The notes below the pieces were generated by a model. The model did not search any database. It was not told the DNA's origin and saw only the letters and a list, made by a program, of their open reading frames with translations. A DNA stretch of 64,000 nt. Source: Notamacropus eugenii. Lineage: Eukaryota > Chordata > Mammalia > Diprotodontia > Macropodidae. The stretch lies in NCBI RefSeq assembly GCF_028372415.1, contig NC_092872.1:12994979-13058978 (forward strand), in the 5' to 3' direction. The position numbers and the translations under genes are program-made. This document shows, in pieces, positions 12,755 to 24,163 of the stretch; position 1 is the first letter of the stretch, and each line of letters begins with the position of its first letter.

Positions 12755-13075
12755 AATAAACATTTATTGAGTACCTACTACATTAATCAACAGGTTTACA
12801 AAAAGAGGCACAAGACAGACCTCCCTCCTCAAGGAGCTCAGAATCCAAGGGGAGAGGAAGCAAATAAAAGTGTACAAACTAAACACAGGATAAATGGGAA
12901 ATGAGAGGAGGAAGGCACTAAGAATTCAGAGGGATTGAAAAAGGCTTCCTGGAAAAGAGGAAATTTTAGTTGAGACCTAAGGAAGCCAGCAGACTGAGTT
13001 GAAGATGGAATGAGGACAGGCAAAGAAAAAGCCTGGGGCCAAGAGACAGTGTGTCTTGTTCATGAAACATGTTTC
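12755..13075 (+). repeat. Ancient interspersed repeat, second copy
   Basis: Contains 'caataaacatttattgagta', 'caaggagctcagaatcca', 'aaaaaggcttcctgg', 'ttgagacctaaggaagcca' and 'agtgtgtcttgttcatg'. Same family as 12480-12690 but extending further 3'. Confidence 0.65.
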
Positions 13076-13706
13076 CTTTAAGAAGGAATACAGCTAATGT
13101 GGTATTTAATATACTCAGTAAGTATTCCACCATCACCAATACTCTCAGCACCATGGAGGCTACAAAAGACGCTTCAATAAAAATGACATTTTTCCCTTAG
13201 GAAACAAGGGACTTTTAAATCTGGCATTTATTTTTATGCCCAGAGTTACAAAAATGATTTTTGCTCCAGCTAGAACAAAGTATACAGTATCAATAATTTC
13301 TCTAGTTCTGCTACTGTTACAAAGCATATAGTAAACTCCAACGAATGTCAATGACTGAATCTTTTTTGTCAGTTAAAATTTCAAGTTCTCATTAAACAAG
13401 CATTTTGACACAGTCAACAATTTTGCCCATGATGAACTAAGTCACAACAGCAACAACTTTATCACTCTCCTGTTGTCATATAACAAAGTTTTATACCTGA
13501 TTGTTACTTTAAGGGTACATCAGGCCATGAGGCTTTGCCCTCTAAAGTCCTCTTTACCTCCAATCTTCTGACAGAACTTCGTCAAATTGATCTAAAACAC
13601 TTACTTGCAACATAACTTTTTTTTTTGTATTTCGTATTTTATTTTCCCCAATTACATGTAAAAACAAATTTTAAAATCTGTTTTTTTTTTTTAACATAGG
13701 AGCTCA

Positions 13707-13905
13707 GGGCAGCTAGGTGGCACAGTGAATAGAGCACTGGCCCTGGAGTCAGGAAGACCTGAGTTCAAATCTAGCCTCAGATACTTAATACTTACTACAC
13801 ATAGTATATACTTATACTTAATACTAGTTGACCTTGGGCAACTCACTTAACCCCAATTGCCTTGCCTTCCACCCTCGAAAAACAATTATTAATAATAATA
13901 AAAAA
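13707..13905 (+). repeat. Marsupial tRNA-derived SINE
   Basis: Opens GGGCAGCTAGGTGGCACAG, then 'agagcactggccctggagtc' (A box like) and 'gacctgagttcaaatc' (B box), and ends in an A-rich tail. It looks tRNA-like but is a SINE, not a tRNA gene. Confidence 0.92.
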
Positions 13906-16249
13906 CTTTGAGTTCCAAGTTCCCTCCTTTCCTCTCCCTCCCACCCTTGAGAAGGCAAGCAAGTTGATAAACAACTATTCTACTCAAGAAATTATATTTT
14001 ACTACTGCCCAAAAGATACAGTTCAAACCTTTCATCAGCTACATCTTCCTCACTCCTTCCATCTTATCTCCTACCATTTCCAAAAGAAATCTTCCACTCC
14101 ATTTTCGTCCTCAACGGGTCCACTCCTTAGGATGCTTTCCTCACAGCTCACTTTGGAGAATTCAAGTAATATAATTCCTTCCAGGGCCATTTCAAGTTTC
14201 ATTTCCTCTATCACAAAATCTTCTTGATAATTCTAATCAGTTCACATTGATCTTTCTCCTCTGTGAATCCCTGTGCCCCTTATCTGTACCACAATCTCAT
14301 TTACTAGTGTTGTTTTTTCCAACTGTTTCCAATACAAGTGTCTTTCTTGAGCAAAAGCCAAGTTCTGCTTATACAAGGTGGAGTATGGGAGAGTGGAAAG
14401 AGAATACTACCTTTGTAATCTTGGACAAATCACAACCTTCCTGAGAGTCTGTGGTTCATAAAATAATGCTTTAGCAACAGAATTAAATGAATCTCAGTTC
14501 TCATAGTACACACCTCATAGTCCTGAGAGAGCAGATGCAAGTATAACCTATCTTTTGCATGTAGCACAATAGCTTGACCACATTAAATGAAGTGTTTAAT
14601 AAATGCTTGCTAATTGCTGAATGATCAAATACCCATAGTAATAAAGAAAAAAAAAAACAGAGTTTAGAGTCAGGAACAACGAAATACCCAAAGACTGTCT
14701 TTTGTGTATGATGACAACCTCTATCAGCAGGGTACACTGAATTATTTTCCTAGTTGTGATGATGGATTTGCAATGATTTAGGCACACACTATTGCACAGA
14801 TCCCGTAGTGATGACTTAACACCCAGCTTAAAAACCCCTGACTGTTGAGGTTAGGGGTAAAGTTTCTGTTCACTAAATATGGAGATTCTGCTTAATACCA
14901 TAACCAAGCTAATCCACCATACAGCACTCGTCCATAAAATTAACTAGGTAATAGTAGGCTAGCCACCTTTCTGCCTTATCTAAGAAAATGTTAAAATGTG
15001 CCTAATATCAAATAGAAATACAGTAATGATTTATCCTTAACATTTTTCCTTCCACTAGAATATGACCTTCTTCAGGTAAAGTCCTACTCAGACACCTCAT
15101 CCTGTTATTGGAGGTGACCCTGAATTCTCAGAGGCTTTGCCAGAAGAGTTCAAGTTCTGGCAAGCCCTTCGGAGGCAGGAAGCCTTTGAAAATAAGCCTG
15201 GGGATGGAAAACCTAAGAATCAGTCTAGCTAAATTCAAAGGGGGCCTGTCACCAGGCTGCCCAACAGGTCATGAATTTTATTTGGCCATCGCAACTCATT
15301 AAGACTTGAGTGACTTAAGTGTAGAAATATTTTAAATCTAAGTACCTATACAGATTAAATTTTCTTTTTTAAAAAAGGATATGACCTAAATTTTCATTTC
15401 TAAAACGAGACAAAAGGAAATACATCAATAGATCAGACATATTTTGACAATGAGAACTTAGTTATAATCCTACTGAAAAACAATGAGATTAGCTATTAAG
15501 ATGATTGGCTTCTTCAAGATCCAAGTATCTCCAAATCTATGAGGCTTCATGCTACATTATACCAGAGGTTTCCAATTTTCATTTTATTTGGCATCATACT
15601 AAACTGTAGTATGTTTTTAAAAACAATGTTATTTTCCTAACTTGATGGTTGACAGCCAGTTTATATTTTAACCTAACCTTTCACTCCATTTTCCCCTTCT
15701 CATAGCCCAAATAATTCCTCTTCTATTCAAGCTACCACTCACTGCTCTCCTCTAAAAAAATTCTTTTTCAAATCATCGTCCAATTCTTGCTTTCCAGGGC
15801 CATCACCACCAGGTTCTACATCCTAGGAACAACAAAGCAAATCTCACGGCTTACCCGGACTTTCCAATGGGAAACAAAATTATGGACATGGACTTCTACT
15901 GTAAACAGAAAACCTACATACATTTGTAGGCAAAATTTCCACTCTGGAAAGGACAGCTACCTCTCTAAATTAATCCCAATATAACAGGGATGGGGGAGAC
16001 CTAGAAGGCCACAGGTTCCTCAACCGTGTGATAGAACGTTAGTATCTCTCCATTAGGGTTCGTTCAATGAAAGCACAGTTACTCCTTTCTGAGTTGTCTG
16101 GTATTTTCTGTAAACTATCAAAAATGACAAAGGCTCGGTCTGACAGGTGGTAACAAAGGTGAGAAACCTCAACAGGCCGTCTCCGAACTGCAGCCAAAGT
16201 GCCTAGGACTGAAGCACACAAACTGCTAGTGCTTGGAGATGCGGGCCCG
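13906..16249. other. Intronic/intergenic DNA with no recognised gene
   Basis: If the KANSL1-like gene is real, this is the start of its first intron on the minus strand. It holds only weak repeat remnants (a MIR-like piece near 14370-14460) and AT-rich sequence. I looked on the minus strand for the next exon of a KANSL1-family gene (the WKW...RW.WLQ segment) and did not find it. Confidence 0.45.
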
Positions 16250-18420
16250 CACGGACTTCTAACCTCGAGATCGGCCAAAACTTCTGGATGCCCCACCGGG
16301 TCAAAAGCACGGCCGTCGGACCCGACGCCGACCTGGAACTGGCAGGGTTAGGAACACGCACTCGCCAAAGGAAGGGTATTTCCTTTACGCCTAGACCCAG
16401 AAGGGAGAGGGACCGGGGAGAAAGTGGACCTTTCCTGGGGGCCACGGGCAGAGATCATTTTCCAGCACTGGCTTTAGAGAGCAGGGTCAGAAAATTCCAG
16501 ACTCGAGTTGCAGCAGACGCCGGGACGCCCGCCCAGCACGGGGAAGACCGAACACTCCGCAGCGGAGTCCGCCACGGCACTGCCCAGACCCACGCTCCCG
16601 GCCGGTCGCACCCGCCCCCGGGGAGGACGAGGTGGCACAGCGCCGGCACAGAGCCCGAGGAGTTCCGGAGCTGGAGGACGAGCGTCCGGGAGGGCGCCCC
16701 GCGGGCCCAGAGCAAGGGCGGTGACCGGGCGCGCACCGCGCACCGCGCCGGGCCGGGCAGCTCCGCGCCGCGGCCCCACGACCCCGCCCTGCTGCCGGCC
16801 TCGGCGCTTCCCCGGACGCGGCACTCACCCGGCGGCGGCGGGAGGCGGCGAAGGCGGAGGCGGAGGCCGCCCGGGGCCCGCCTGGCTCCGCAGCGCCGGC
16901 TCGTCCTCGTCCTCCTCCCCGCCGGAGGAGCAGCTGCTGCTGCTGCCGCTGCCGACGCTGCTGCTGCCGCTACTGCAACAGCTGCTGCCGCTGCCCGTGT
17001 CCGTAGCGTCCGAGTCGCAGTCCCCCTGCACGGCCCGGAGCAGGGCGGTGGCGCTGCCCACCAGCCGCCGGAGCTCCGCGGCCCGGGCGGCGGGCGGGGG
17101 CGCCGGCGGCGAGGGCGGCTCGGGCCCGGGGGCCAGGTGCCGCCAGAGCCCGGCCAGCTGCTGCCGGACGTGCCGCTCCACCTGCCGAGCCCGAACCACC
17201 TGCAGCCGGCGGCAGAGCCTCCGCGCCCGGCCCCACAGCGCTGCCTGCCGGCCCCTCAGCGCCGCCGCCGCCGCCTCCCCCTCCGGAGCCGGCCGCTGCT
17301 CGGGCCCGAGCTCTCGGCGGCGGCCTCCCGCCTCCGGCCTCCACAGCAGGTCGTGGGCACGGGGCCCGGCCGCCGCAGAGGCCGCGGCGGCTTCGCTCAG
17401 AGCCGGGGCCATGGCCGAGGAGGTGGCCGCCATGCGGGTCTTCGGGGAGGGCGGGCGGATCGTCTTCTCCGTCCCCTCGGGCCCGGCTCCTCAGTGCGGG
17501 CGGCTCGCGGCCGGCCGCCCCATCTGGCCGAGGCGCGGAGGCGGCGCGCCGGGTCCGTCCCTCGGCCACATAAGCAGCAAGGGCGGTGGGTGGCGGCGGC
17601 CCAGGCTGGAGGCCGCCTCTCCCCGCCCTCCCCCTCCCGGGCGGGCGCGGGGGGGGCCGAGGAAGCACGGGGCCGCGGGAGGGGGGAGGAGGAGGAACAA
17701 CAATACTCCATTCACTCCCCACCCACCCCGTCACGGGTCCTCCCCTCCTGCGCGCTTCAGCTGCGCTCGCACGCGCCACTCATGCGCGTCCCCGCGCCAG
17801 ACCTCGGCTCGCACTGCGGCCCGCCCCGGCGCGCCCCGGGCCATTCAGAGGGCGGGGAGGGGCCTTCATCAGAGAGGGTCGGAGCGCGGGAACCAATCGG
17901 AAGCGGCGCCGCTCTCCCCCCCGCCCCTCCCGTCCCGCGGAGTCCGCCTGCCCCGGGCTCGGCTCCTGGGGGAGGAAGAGGTCGACAGAGGCTCCGGGAG
18001 CGCGCGGCCGCTGCCCGCGGCGGGCTCGCGCTCAGACTGCCCGGCACCGGCCGTACAGCAGGATCCTGCGTGAAGCCAGGCTGTGTGTCTGGACGAGACC
18101 CGCAGACGTCTGCCTGGAGCTGCCGAAGAAGGCGCTTTGCGACCGCCGGCTTCGAGAGCCCTTCTCCGGGAGAGGGCCTGTCCAGCTAGAGCAGACCGGG
18201 GTCCTGGCCGGGCGCCGGCGCTCAGGCCACGCCACACCAGAGCGGCAGCGGCGGCCCTGCGCTCTGCAGCCCGTCTCCAGGTTCCGTGCCAGGGGACGGA
18301 CGATCAGGTGTGAGATGCCTGGCCCGCTCGGGAAGAGGAGCGGACTCACAGACAGCCCTGGGGCACAGACCCAGGACCAAGCTGGCCAGAGGCGGGCTCG
18401 CTCTTCGCTGCCGAAGAAGG
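16250..18420. promoter_or_regulatory. CpG island 1, promoter region of the KANSL1-like gene
   Basis: GC content and CpG frequency rise sharply near 16250 and fall after about 18700. The island covers the minus-strand KANSL1-like first exon, its intron start and its presumed 5' UTR and promoter (above 17433). A CCAAT box on the plus strand lies at 17893-17897, and GCGC-rich NRF1-like words occur near 17765-17800. No TATA box is apparent. The transcription start cannot be placed from sequence alone. Long plus-strand frames here are composition artefacts. Confidence 0.75.
16829..17433 (-). CDS. First coding exon of a KANSL1-family (NSL complex scaffold) gene, probable third paralogue
   Basis: Seen: an open frame of about 202 codons runs from ATG 17433 to a GTGAGT splice donor at 16828-16823; the exon ends in phase 2. 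A second ATG at 17412 has the stronger start context (GCCATGG) and gives MAPALSEAAA, matching KANSL1 MAPALTDAAA and resembling KANSL1L MTPALREATA. Residues 58-98 form a basic helix with RARRLCRRLQVV and RQVERH, close to KANSL1 RARRLQKRLQVV and KQVERH. Residues 119-145 (AAELRR, SATALL, DSDATD) resemble KANSL1L (AAEIQR, SATGLL, DSDATD). A Ser-rich stretch (147-170), an acidic run (173-178) and a Pro-rich tail follow. Known: KANSL1 scaffolds the nuclear KAT8/MOF acetyltransferase NSL complex; its KAT8-binding PEHE domain is C-terminal and would be outside this window. Inferred: a third family member, since the mix of similarities fits neither known paralogue. Odd: the roughly 250 residues between the KANSL1 N-terminus and helix are reduced to about 40. 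No exon 2 was found in the left 16.8 kb. Confidence 0.83.
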
Positions 18421-18690
18421 CCGTGCTACACGATGGCATGACTGGCACCTGACTCTGTGTTGAGTGAGGGAGGGCTGTGCAGGTCACCAGCCTCACTTTT
18501 CCTCCGGAGCCATGTGAATCCAGTGACCAGATATTCATCAGGATGACTGGAGATGACCCAGGAGGAGGCGGCTGGGGTAAGTGACCTGCCCAAGGTCACA
18601 CTGCTAGTGAGTGCCAAGTGTCTGAGGTGAGATCTGCACTCGGGCCCTCCCGCCCCCTGCTCTGGTGCACGGCCCCCCGCTGACTCGGAG
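18400..18690 (+). repeat. RTE-derived SINE in the flank of CpG island 1
   Basis: Same order of words as the copy at 23109: 'gccgaagaaggccgtgc', 'gagtgagggagggctgtg', 'caggtcaccagcctcact', 'ccagtgaccagatattca', 'cccaaggtcacactgcta', 'tctgaggtgagatctg'. This copy is unusually GC-rich. A fused tRNA-SINE-like segment forms its 3' half. Confidence 0.88.
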
Positions 18691-18699
18691 ACGGACACC

Positions 18700-19780
18700 C
18701 GAGCTTCCACTGCACCAAGATTTCTTTTTCCTGCCAGAGAGAATAAACAGCGACAGTCCAAGCGTCCGATGGCGTACTTTCCGTTCACAGCTCTGCCATC
18801 GTGTATGAAAAGCAGGGCAGAAAGTGAAGTTTTTAGATGCAACAGACGTCAGAGAAGCCAGCTTTAATTCAATGCATTTTAAATGCAGAATCAGGTTCTG
18901 GAAGGAAGGGCGGAGGTCCGAACTCGTGACTTCATGGTGAAAAGAAGCTCCCCAGGAGAAATCCCCTTTACCCACATAACTGAAACGTGCCGAGAGGCGC
19001 CCCGAAGCAGCTCTCCTCCACGCGGCCCCCTCCCATCCAAACAGGATGAACACTTAAAAGCACAGGAATCCTGCAGACCCCACGTCACGGTCACGTACCG
19101 CCTCTGTCCAGCTGCCTAAAACGTGCGGAAGCCAGGAGAGGTCAAACCAGCGAGCACAGGACGTGCGCTGGGCCGCAGAATCAGCAGGGGGCCTGAGTGC
19201 GGAGGGCAGAGGGAAGTGAGGGGGCAGCCGGGGCTCAGAGGATGGCCTCTGAGCACTCAGGGTTAGGGTCACGAGGCGTGAAGAAAGGTAGTAAGTATGG
19301 CGATGGGGGGAGATCACCGTCAAAGGAATTTCAGAATGCTTGTAAGACGGCGCCGTCTGGGGGAGGCAAGGGGTGAAAAAAGCTTCTGTAAACTGAAGGA
19401 GAGAAAGTCTAGGACTTAGGGAAGTGCCTGTAGAAAACTGAGCACAAATAAGTAATAAAAAATACTTTATATTGCACCTGGAGTTAAAATGTCTAAGGTA
19501 CCGCGTCTGACCTTCCTTGTTGAACCAGTTTTTATGTGAGTCCTCACAGGTGCAGCCTCCTCGTCCCTTTTTTCTGTCCGTCTTCACTCTGTGAAGTGTG
19601 AGTGCGGCGTATGAAGCAGTGCCTCCCGTGTCCAGATCACGGGCCCAAGGTCATCTCCCCCATGCCTGCTCTCCTGCCTACTGAGCAGGTCATTTCCTCT
19701 GGCCCCGTGGCTCTCTCTCTCTTTGGATTCCAGTTCCCCCACCCTATGCCTAAAGACAGGCAGAGACCAAATCGTACTTA
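18700..19780. other. Island shore, no gene recognised
   Basis: Moderately GC-rich sequence beyond the CpG island. Several open frames on both strands (up to 177 codons on the minus strand at 19054-19587) show no known protein signature. It could hold upstream non-coding exons of the minus-strand gene, but nothing decides this. Confidence 0.35.
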
Positions 19781-19995
19781 ACTGGTGACATGACAGCTGA
19801 TTTACAAAATCCTAGCAAATGAGATAACCCATAGTTTCTGTAGAGCAGCAGACTACAAAATCAATAGCATTTTTTATGTGGTAGTAACAAAATGCAGAGA
19901 GATGGAAGATCACATTCAAAATAACTCTGAAATGGATAAACTCTGGGAGTCATCTACCACAGCATATTCAACCCCTGTATAATTATAACTTTAAA
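19780..19995 (+). mobile_element. L1 ORF2 fragment
   Basis: Short decayed piece with 'cagactacaaaatcaatagc', matching the VAGYKIN segment just after the catalytic motif of L1 reverse transcriptase. Confidence 0.65.
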
Positions 19996-19999
19996 GTGA

Positions 20000-21830
20000 T
20001 CTGTTTCCCTGTCTGTGAACCGAAGCTCTGAAACTGTTATACAAGTAACTGTAACATGCAAGAGGTGAATGAACAGCAATGAAATGACTGATTCTGGAAG
20101 GTTACAATTTATACTCAAGTATATTTACAGTTTTCACAGGTCAAGCTAGAATTGAAATGAATTGTGTTTGCTTTTCTTTACTTCTTTTAGTCAAAGACGG
20201 ATATGACATCCAATAAAAATGTTCAGGACTTATTGTAAGTCAGCTAATAAATGAAATTTCACCATTTGAAAAAGAAACTTAGTTTGAGTAGGAAAGGGAT
20301 CTCTACACCTTTACCTCTGTCCTTAGTGAAAAAAGCTTCTGAAACCTAAAGTACTCTACAAGTTCTCTCAGATATTTTGGTCTACAGATCAGACTCTGTC
20401 TGACACAGTATGACAACCATTCACAATCCAAAGAGACCTAAATAATTAAAGAGTCATCTAAAACAATTTACATAATCATACAAATCTAGAGAATAGAGCT
20501 GCTGATTAAATCAAACTGATCTGGCTACTTCAATTTTAGAATTCCACCCGACCTAATTTTTTACTGAAGAAACTTTACTTCTAAGCCTTGAGAAATTTTA
20601 TTTTAATTGAAAAGACCATCTTGCCAGATCAAGATCCCATTTTACCTGTTTAGGGAAAAGAATACTTCCAAGGCTCTACTTGGAGAAGATTCAGTCAGGA
20701 AGGGTGGGAAAGGAAGTAGTATGAAAAAGCAAAAAAAAAAAGTACTTCCTTCACTGGCAGTCTTTAAAACATAAGTCTGATTGATATGACTTGATAAAAA
20801 CTGTCCCCAATTACAGCATATCAGTCAAATGAGCTTTCTCTGTTTACTTTTAGAGAAAAAAAATTCTTTTAGATCTATTGCACTTCTGAAAGTTTAGGTT
20901 TATCTATATTAAGAACTAATGTTTATATCGCACTTTAAAGTTTATAAATTGCTTTACGTACTTTATGCCATATGACTTTCTATGTTTCTTCTATTACCAT
21001 GTATCTTTCCTACAATCATCTAAGTAGGGGAGAAAAGTAAAATTTATGGAAAAATATTTCATTCTGTTGAAGTCAACTCCTACTAAGGTCTACTGCATCT
21101 TGGTGGTTCAACAGAACATTCTTTCTCACAGTTTAATAGAGGAAAGCAACTGGTTATCCAATATTATAAAGTATTTTAAAAATAACTACTTCCTTCCATT
21201 AGTATAGATACTAAATGGTTTATGTTATTTTTACCCCAAAATTCTGTCTTATTTTTAAAATGAAAATGAATTAGGAAGTATTATACTCTGTCCTTCTGAA
21301 AAACCCTTTCTTGTTTTTCTGCTATCACTAGAAAAAATGAAAAGCTGCACCTGCTCTATGTTATCAGGCACCATCTTTTCCTCTTGCCCAATCCTTTATG
21401 GTACTTATATAACACATATCAAATTTATTATCCTTTGTGTAGGATGCTCACTAATATTTGTTTTCAGAGTCAGAGAAGATAAGGCAACTAAGGAATAAAA
21501 ACTGAATTAAAGCAAAGAAAATGAGAAATAAAAATTAGCTGATAAAAAAAGAATCTTTGAACAACCAAAAAAATGTACCCTATAAACGTGAACTTTTCGG
21601 TTTTTATGTCCAAAAATAAACACTGCCTTTAAAAAATATATCAAGTATATCAAATTATTTCAGACATTTAGTTCTCAAAAATGTTGGATAAAATGATATT
21701 CAGCACCCTACTTAGGGACCCAAACACTAAAAAAGATATATATATTTATAAAAATCCACAGTTGTGCAAACCAGGGAAGGTGAAATCAATAGAATAAAAC
21801 TAATTTAAACACTGAATTTGGCTGCGAGTT
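20000..21830. other. AT-rich spacer
   Basis: No gene recognised. A weak MIR3-like word lies at 20905-20985 ('atcgcactttaaagtttata'). Confidence 0.4.
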
Positions 21831-21834
21831 CAAC

Positions 21835-23096
21835 TGTAACAAGCATTTATTAAACCCTTAGCATATTGGAAGTACTATGCTCATCATCCTGCTAGGTGTC
21901 TGGAACAAGGGAGAAAGAAACCAAGGTCAGGAGAGTCAGAGAGAAGACGATCAACAATACGAAAGGCTGCTGAAAAGTCGAGAAGAAGCAGACCGGGCAA
22001 AAGGTCATGAGTGCAGTGATCGACGAAGAGCTCACTGGTTGTCCGAAAGGCAAGTAGGACCCACTAAGGCAGGGGAAAGAAGGCAATGTCCTCGGTGACG
22101 TCTGTGTCCGCTGGTGTATGTCAGAGTTACTACCACATTATCATAAAAATACTCAACTGTACACGTGGCAAGCCTTGAACCAAACCCAGTAGATGGTGTT
22201 TATTTTTAGTGTCGGTCTCCTCGTCACTGTAGGAACCAATGGGATACAAAGAAAGGCCACAACCACCCCTGCCTCTGAGAAGCTTCCATTCTAATGGAGG
22301 ACACACCATGTAAATAATTAGATACATACCAGATATATCCAGAGTAGCTCAAAGGCAAGCTCAAGAAGGCAATACATTAGCAGCTGGGGAGGCTGGGAAA
22401 GGCCTACAGAACATGGTGAGATTTGAGCTGAACCTTTAATTAAATCTGGGAAACTAATTGTCAGACATGGTGGGAGGAAGGAGAGAGAGACCATTCCTGG
22501 AGTGGGTGAAGTCAGTCCAATTGTGTGAAGACAGGAATTGCAAACAGGCCAGGGTTGCTACACTGTAGACTTTGAGGGGCAGGGGGGTGGGGGGAATAAA
22601 GTGTAAAAGTACTGGAAAGGTAAGTCCGGGTAAGGTTATGAAGAGTTTTAAAGGCCAAATAGGGGCATTTATATTTCATTCCAGAGGTAATGGAGCTACA
22701 GGAGCTCACTGAAGATGAAGAAAGAATCACTGGCAGCTGAGTGGAACAGAATGGAGTGGGGAAGATACTTAAGGGAGAGAGATCAACAAGAAGGCTACTC
22801 CAAGAGTCTAGATGAGAGCTAAGAAAGGTCTAAACTACAGTTGTGGTTGTGTGAATGAAGAGAAAGGGGACATATAAGAGATACTGTGAAAGTAGAAACA
22901 AGATTCGGCAAGATTACGATATGTGGGTGATACCGAAGAGCTGAAAATGACAGATTGTAGGTGGAGGTGACTACAAAGACAGTGGTATCCTGGGGAGTAA
23001 TGGCAAAATTTGGAAAAGGGAAGGTCTGGGAGAAAAATGATGACTTCTATTTGGGACACATTCATTTGAATTTCAAGATGTCCCAAAAGCAATTCA
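21835..23096 (+). repeat. Ancient interspersed repeat(s), long copy interrupted by a SINE at 23109
   Basis: 21840-21900 opens 'aagcatttattaaaccctta'. From 22250 the sequence follows the long consensus of the family at 34640: 'cttccattctaatggagga', 'gggaaaggcctacagaac', 'gttatgaagagttttaaagg', 'aggtaatggagctacaggag'. It continues after the SINE near 23422. Confidence 0.5.
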
Positions 23097-23108
23097 TTCC
23101 ACATATCT

Positions 23109-23409
23109 GTGCGTTCGTCCTTCTTTGCCAAAGAAGACCATGCCATCAGAGAAAGAATGACGTGACTTGCAATTGACTTTGTTTTGAGTGAGGAAGGGCT
23201 GTGCAGGTCACCAGCCTCACTTCTCCAGAGCCATCTGAATCCAGTGACCAGATACTCATCAGGATGATTGGAGATGACCCAGGATGAGGCAATTGGGGTT
23301 GAGTGACTTGCCCAAGGTCACACAGTGTCAAGTGTCTGAGGTGAGATTTGAACTCAGGTCCTCCTGACTCCTGCACTGGTGCTCTATCCAGCGCACCACC
23401 TAGTTGCCC
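23109..23409 (+). repeat. RTE-derived SINE with 12-bp target duplication
   Basis: Begins in 'gttcgtccttctttgccaaa' and ends 'cgcaccacctagttgccc'. Flanked by a perfect direct repeat TTCCACATATCT at 23097-23108 and 23410-23421. The 3' half is an inverted marsupial tRNA-SINE-like module ('gcaccacctagttgccc' is the reverse of the GGGCAGCTAGGTGG start). Confidence 0.93.
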
Positions 23410-23599
23410 TTCCACATATCTACTGTCAGGAGAGAGAGGCTGGATCTGGATCTATAAATCTGACAATCATCTGCATAAATATGATAGATTAATTAATGGA
23501 AGCTGATGAAATCATCAAGTCAGATAGTATAAAGTAAAAAGAGTAGAGGACTGAAAACAGAGACGTAAGGGTTATGCATGGTTAGTGGGTATAACCCGA

Positions 23600-23830
23600 A
23601 TGAAAAAGGAGCAAAGGCTACACAGCATCAGCCAAGTGAGCGAGGACTGTTTCTGGCAGACCTAGCCCCTCACAGCAAGGCAAGGACCTAGAATATTCCC
23701 AAAGGACTCTTGAGGCAGAATGCCATCCACATCCAGAGAAAGAACTGGAACTGGAATGCAGAATGAAGCAGAATATTTTCTCTGATGTATGTTTTGTTTT
23801 ATTTTTTCTCATGGGTTTCTCCCAGTGTCC
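23600..23830 (+). mobile_element. L1 3' UTR fragment
   Basis: Contains 'ggactcttgaggcagaatgc', 'catccagagaaagaactgg' and a T-rich 3' UTR, matching the 3' ends of the L1 copies at 26.5 and 32.5 kb. Confidence 0.65.
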
Positions 23831-24163
23831 TCATTCAGTTGTAGCCTTTTACACCTGGGCATGGGTTCCCTGAACAAAGACCTATGCTCTTGACTCACTG
23901 ACTACCTCACTCACATCTAAACTTCTCTTGACTTCCTCACTTCAGATCCCTATTCTGTGCAAAGACAAACCTGGTAAATTAAGTTTAGGAGCAGTGTGGT
24001 GTTGATGGTAATTACAGGGTGTCTGTCTCAGGAGAATTTATATTATAATAAGTGATTCATAAGAGCCAACAACCTTACTCAAAAGAATAACAGGTATATC
24101 AAGTCTTCTAACAGGCTGATAAAAAAGGAGGTCTTGGGCCAGGCAAAACTTTTAGTAGTCCTC

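Noticed and set aside
13707..13800. tRNA gene
   Set aside because: Only the A- and B-box-like parts of a SINE; no cloverleaf acceptor stem and the unit recurs at 49145 and 63657.
1..16200. Second exon of the KANSL1-like gene on the minus strand
   Set aside because: Looked for the conserved Trp-rich segment that follows the first exon in the family; nothing convincing was seen, so it is probably beyond the left edge.
16970..17779. 269-codon minus-strand open frame
   Set aside because: Wrong frame over the KANSL1-like exon; no family similarity, whereas the 17433-16829 frame matches KANSL1.
16508..18073. 521-codon plus-strand open frame
   Set aside because: Overlaps the previous one in another frame; same composition artefact.
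16288..18189. 633-codon plus-strand open frame
   Set aside because: It lies antisense to the KANSL1-like exon in a CpG island; the product is Arg/Gly/Pro/Ala filler with no domain, and stop codons are rare in such GC-rich DNA in every frame.
21877..22098. 73-codon charged open frame
   Set aside because: Part of an ancient repeat context; no homology recognised and no splice support.
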